DNA of 7,853 bases from JAMXLO01 sp041487355 (GTDB taxonomy: Bacteria > Pseudomonadota > Alphaproteobacteria > Acetobacterales > Acetobacteraceae): contig JBGPND010000229.1 in the NCBI GenBank assembly GCA_041487355.1, forward strand, positions 1 through 7,853. Reading direction: 5' to 3'. The translations under genes were made by a program, and so were the position numbers. Positions 5,607 to 7,853 of the stretch are shown here, piece after piece. The notes beneath the pieces were generated by a model that saw only the letters and a program-made list of their open reading frames with translations, ran no database searches and was not told the origin of the DNA. Every line of letters starts with the position of its first letter. Position 1 is the first letter of the stretch.

Positions 5607-6464
5607 ATGGATTTCGGCGCGTCGATGTTTTTCACCGACTACTCGATGACAGCGGCGGAACTCGCCCAGGCGCTGGAGGCACGTGGCTTCGAATCGGTGT
5701 GGGCGCCGGAGCACTCGCACATCCCAACATCGCGCCGGTCACCGTACCCGGGCGGGGGAGACCTGCCAAAGGCGTACTACGACGTGATGGACCCGTTCGT
5801 GACACTGACCGCAGCGGCGATGGCGACCAAGACCCTGAAGGTCGGCACCGGGGTCTGCCTGGTGAACCAGCGCGACCCGATCCAGACCGCCAAGCTTGTC
5901 GCCTCGATCGACCAGGTGTCCGGCGGGCGCTTCCTGTTCGGCATCGGCGTGGGCTGGAATGCCGAGGAGATGGAAGACCACGGCACGGCGTTCACCACGC
6001 GCGCCAAGCTGGTGCGCGAGCGCGTCGAGGCGATGAAGCTGATCTGGACCAAGTCGAAGGCCGAATACCACGGCGAACTGGTCAACTTCCCCGAGATGAT
6101 GACCTGGCCGAAGCCGGTGCAGAAGCCGCATCCGCCGGTCATCGTCGGCGGTGCCTTTCCGCAGGCGGCGCGGCGTGCGGTGCGCTATGGCGAGGGCTGG
6201 ATTCCGCTGGCCGGACGGCCGGGACAGTACGGCGACGTGTTCGCCGTCGTGCCGAAATTCCGCGAGATGCTGAAGGAAGCCGGGCGCGACGAAGCCTCCT
6301 GCCCGATCACGCTGTTCAATGTGCAGGACGATGCCGATTTGCTGAAGCGCTACCGCGACCTCGGCGCGGTGCGCGTCAGCGTCAGCCTGCCGGCGGCGAA
6401 GGCAGACGCCACGTTGCCGGTGCTGGACCGCTGGGCGGCGCTGATCCGGCAGGTCAACGGCTGA
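5607..6464 (+). CDS. LLM-class flavin-dependent oxidoreductase (Rv2161c-like, possibly F420-dependent)
   Basis: This 285-residue protein has the luciferase-like TIM-barrel pattern. An N-terminal strand-helix, MDFGASMFFTDYSMTAAELA, is followed by ARGFESVWAPEHSHIP (about 25-40). Then come VGTGVCLVNQRDPIQTAKLVASIDQVSGGRFLFGIGVGWN (about 79-118), WPKPVQKPHPPVIVGG (about 167-182) and the late RYGEGWIPLAG. These are the usual landmarks of the family, which uses FMNH2 or F420H2 to oxidise or reduce varied organic substrates; the sequence alone does not reveal cofactor or substrate. ATG 5607 has GGGAG about 7 bases upstream. It is transcribed away from the ars operon across a shared 177-bp region, and a strong hairpin follows 9 bases after its stop. 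An arsenic-related role is conceivable but unsupported. Confidence 0.85.
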   Translation: MDFGASMFFTDYSMTAAELAQALEARGFESVWAPEHSHIPTSRRSPYPGGGDLPKAYYDVMDPFVTLTAAAMATKTLKVGTGVCLVNQRDPIQTAKLVASIDQVSGGRFLFGIGVGWNAEEMEDHGTAFTTRAKLVRERVEAMKLIWTKSKAEYHGELVNFPEMMTWPKPVQKPHPPVIVGGAFPQAARRAVRYGEGWIPLAGRPGQYGDVFAVVPKFREMLKEAGRDEASCPITLFNVQDDADLLKRYRDLGAVRVSVSLPAAKADATLPVLDRWAALIRQVNG

Positions 6465-6473
6465 GGGTCACAC

Positions 6474-6560
6474 ACCCCCACCCCAACCCTCCCCCGCTTC
6501 GCGGGAGAGGGAGTTCAACGCCCCCTCTCCCGCGAAGCGGGGGAGGGTTGGGGAGGGGGT
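6474..6560. terminator. Large inverted repeat between convergent genes, probable bidirectional terminator
   Basis: The arms 6474-6511 and 6523-6560 are complementary at 37 of 38 positions around an 11-base loop. Each arm carries an ACCCTCCCCCGCTTCGCGGG-like core, a dispersed palindrome type I recall from high-GC alphaproteobacterial genomes. It fills almost the entire gap between the stop codons at 6464 and 6567, so it can end transcripts from both sides. There is no T-tract, so termination need not be classical intrinsic. It may also be a mobile repeat that settled between the genes. Confidence 0.7.
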
Positions 6561-6566
6561 CGTGGG

Positions 6567-7853
6567 TCACTCGACCTCCGCCGCCTCCAGCGCCGCAAGT
6601 TCCCCGAGCGTGACCGGCTTCAGCGGCGGGCGGATGCGGTAGTAGCCAACGTCCGCCGGGCTGACGCCGCGCGCCTCGGCGATCAGCTCGGTCACCACCG
6701 GACCACACAGCCTGCCCTGGCACGGTCCCATGCCGGCGCGCAGGAACGCCTTGGCCTGGTTGGGGCCAAGACAGCCCTGCCGCACCACTCCCCGCACCGC
6801 CCCAGCGGCGACCTCCTCGCAGCGGCATATCGTCACATCGTCCGCAGGCCGCAGAATTTCGTCGCGCGGCGCGTAGCGAACATCGAGGAACCGCCGCACG
6901 GCGAGGTGCGCCTGCCGCGCGCGCTGATCACCCGACGCAAGCGTATCGCGCCGCGCGGTGTCGATCCGGCCGAGCCGGCGCAGCGCCTCGAATGCCGCGA
7001 GCCGGCCGGCATGCTCCGCCGCACGCGCTCCGCCGATCCCGCCGGCATCCCCCGCTATCAGCACGCCTTCGACCGAGCTGTTGCCCCACTCATCCAGCAC
7101 CGGAGAGAAGCAGCGCTGCACTGCATCCCATGCGAACGCACAACCGATCGAGCGGGCCATCTGCTGCGCCGCGATCACACCCTCGTGCAACGCGACGAGC
7201 CGCGTGGCGAGGCGATGATTCGCGCCGCCACTGCGGAACGCGATGCCGCTGACGGCGTCGGTTCCCTCGATGCGGATGTCGCTGACGTGGCGGTAGCGTG
7301 GAATCCCGCTGCGGCGCAGCGCAGCGATCATTGCCAAGCCCTTGGCAAGAGTGCGCCTGCCCTCCCGACTGGACGCTGCTTCGGGCAGATGCCGCACCGC
7401 CCGCCATTCGTTCGCGCGCGACGTGGTGTCGAGCACCGCGGCAGGACGCACACCGACGGCGAGGCATTGCTGCACCAGGAGATAGAGCAGAGGCCCCGAC
7501 CCGGCGACAATGAACGGTTCGCCTGGCACGACGCTGGACGACTTCAGCATGATCTGCAGGGCGCCGACCGTCATCACGCCGGGCAGCGTCCAGCCGGGCA
7601 CAGGAACCGGCCGTTCCATCGCGCCGGTCGCCAGAATCACTGCGTCGGCGCGGGCGAGATGCGAACGTCCGCCTTCGCTGAACCACACCTCGCGTTCCGG
7701 CGTTACCTGCCAGACCAGGCTTTCCGGTCGATACGCGGCGCCGCTTGCCCGGAAGCGTGCTGCCAGCGCAGCGCCGCATGCGTAGTCGGCACCAAGTGCG
7801 GCGAGCAGCGCGGGGCGCTCCACCGCCCGCTCGATACTTCGAAAAATCTGTCC
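6567..7853 (-). CDS. FAD/NAD(P)-dependent oxidoreductase with C-terminal [2Fe-2S] domain, HcnB/OoxA (opine oxidase A)-like, N-terminus missing
   Basis: The frame is open from the right edge, so the true start and the first FAD dinucleotide motif lie outside; 428 residues are visible. They begin GQIFRSIERAV, which follows the first Rossmann motif by roughly 45 residues in relatives. Visible landmarks are VILATGAMERPVPVPGW (about 72-88), a second nucleotide-binding GSGPLL (about 118-123) and GVLIAGDAGGIGGARAAEHAG (about 263-283). The C-terminal BFD-like iron-sulfur domain has Cys343, Cys345, Cys378 and Cys383 (CRCEE, then GMGPCQGRLCGP). This architecture is that of the A subunit of opine/octopine oxidases, HcnB and related amine dehydrogenases, which oxidise an imino-acid-like substrate with a partner FAD subunit. 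The partner is not in the window; related clusters often keep it adjacent. A GTG at 7823 would be a spurious internal start. The gene ends 6 bases from the hairpin. Confidence 0.88.
   Translation of the reverse strand, partial: GQIFRSIERAVERPALLAALGADYACGAALAARFRASGAAYRPESLVWQVTPEREVWFSEGGRSHLARADAVILATGAMERPVPVPGWTLPGVMTVGALQIMLKSSSVVPGEPFIVAGSGPLLYLLVQQCLAVGVRPAAVLDTTSRANEWRAVRHLPEAASSREGRRTLAKGLAMIAALRRSGIPRYRHVSDIRIEGTDAVSGIAFRSGGANHRLATRLVALHEGVIAAQQMARSIGCAFAWDAVQRCFSPVLDEWGNSSVEGVLIAGDAGGIGGARAAEHAGRLAAFEALRRLGRIDTARRDTLASGDQRARQAHLAVRRFLDVRYAPRDEILRPADDVTICRCEEVAAGAVRGVVRQGCLGPNQAKAFLRAGMGPCQGRLCGPVVTELIAEARGVSPADVGYYRIRPPLKPVTLGELAALEAAEVE

Noticed and set aside
5430..5720. A longer arsR reading frame starting upstream, up to 5720
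   Set aside because: The extra residues would overlap the promoter and the divergent gene, and the ArsR family begins where ATG 5429 places it.

Overview
The window is uniformly GC-rich chromosomal DNA from a proteobacterium, most likely an alphaproteobacterium. I infer this from GC-rich codon use, from dispersed palindromes of the TGTCATtGCGAGGAGCGAAG and GTCAAGCCCGGCC kind that are familiar in Rhizobiales and Rhodospirillales genomes, and from the gene content. I cannot name a genus. There are eight genes: six complete, and one cut at each window edge.

Left part (1-2636): a nonribosomal-peptide-like pair. A stand-alone adenylate-forming enzyme runs leftward off the window. A small carrier-protein/thioesterase fusion runs rightward. 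About 660 bp of non-coding, palindrome-rich DNA separates them. It holds a roughly 180-bp element bounded by a perfect 25-bp inverted repeat and a second mosaic of dispersed palindromes. In related multidomain enzymes the adenylation, carrier and thioesterase domains lie in one chain, so this layout may be a true two-protein system or the result of a rearrangement.

Middle (2646-5429): a compact leftward arsenic operon in the order arsR - arsM - arsC - acr3. It encodes an As(III)-responsive repressor, an arsenite S-adenosylmethionine methyltransferase, a low-molecular-weight-phosphatase-type arsenate reductase and an Acr3 arsenite efflux permease. Intergenic gaps are 14 and 2 bp, and arsC and acr3 share a 4-base GTGA overlap. 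A TTGACA-18-TAAATT promoter and a 16-bp inverted repeat at the expected transcription start lie upstream of arsR. Together the genes would reduce As(V) to As(III), export it, and methylate part of it, all under ArsR control.

Right part (5607-7853): an LLM-class (luciferase-like, possibly F420-dependent) oxidoreductase is divergent from the ars operon. A very strong 38-bp-arm hairpin follows, which looks like a shared terminator. A convergent FAD/NAD(P)-type oxidoreductase with a C-terminal [2Fe-2S]-binding domain (HcnB/OoxA/opine-oxidase A-like) is cut by the right edge.

No tRNA, rRNA, CRISPR array, transposase or integrase was seen. The arsenic genes, carrier/thioesterase and oxidoreductases all belong to known families. 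The least ordinary things here are the split adenylation/carrier-thioesterase arrangement around the repeat island, and the flavin oxidoreductase sharing the arsR promoter region.
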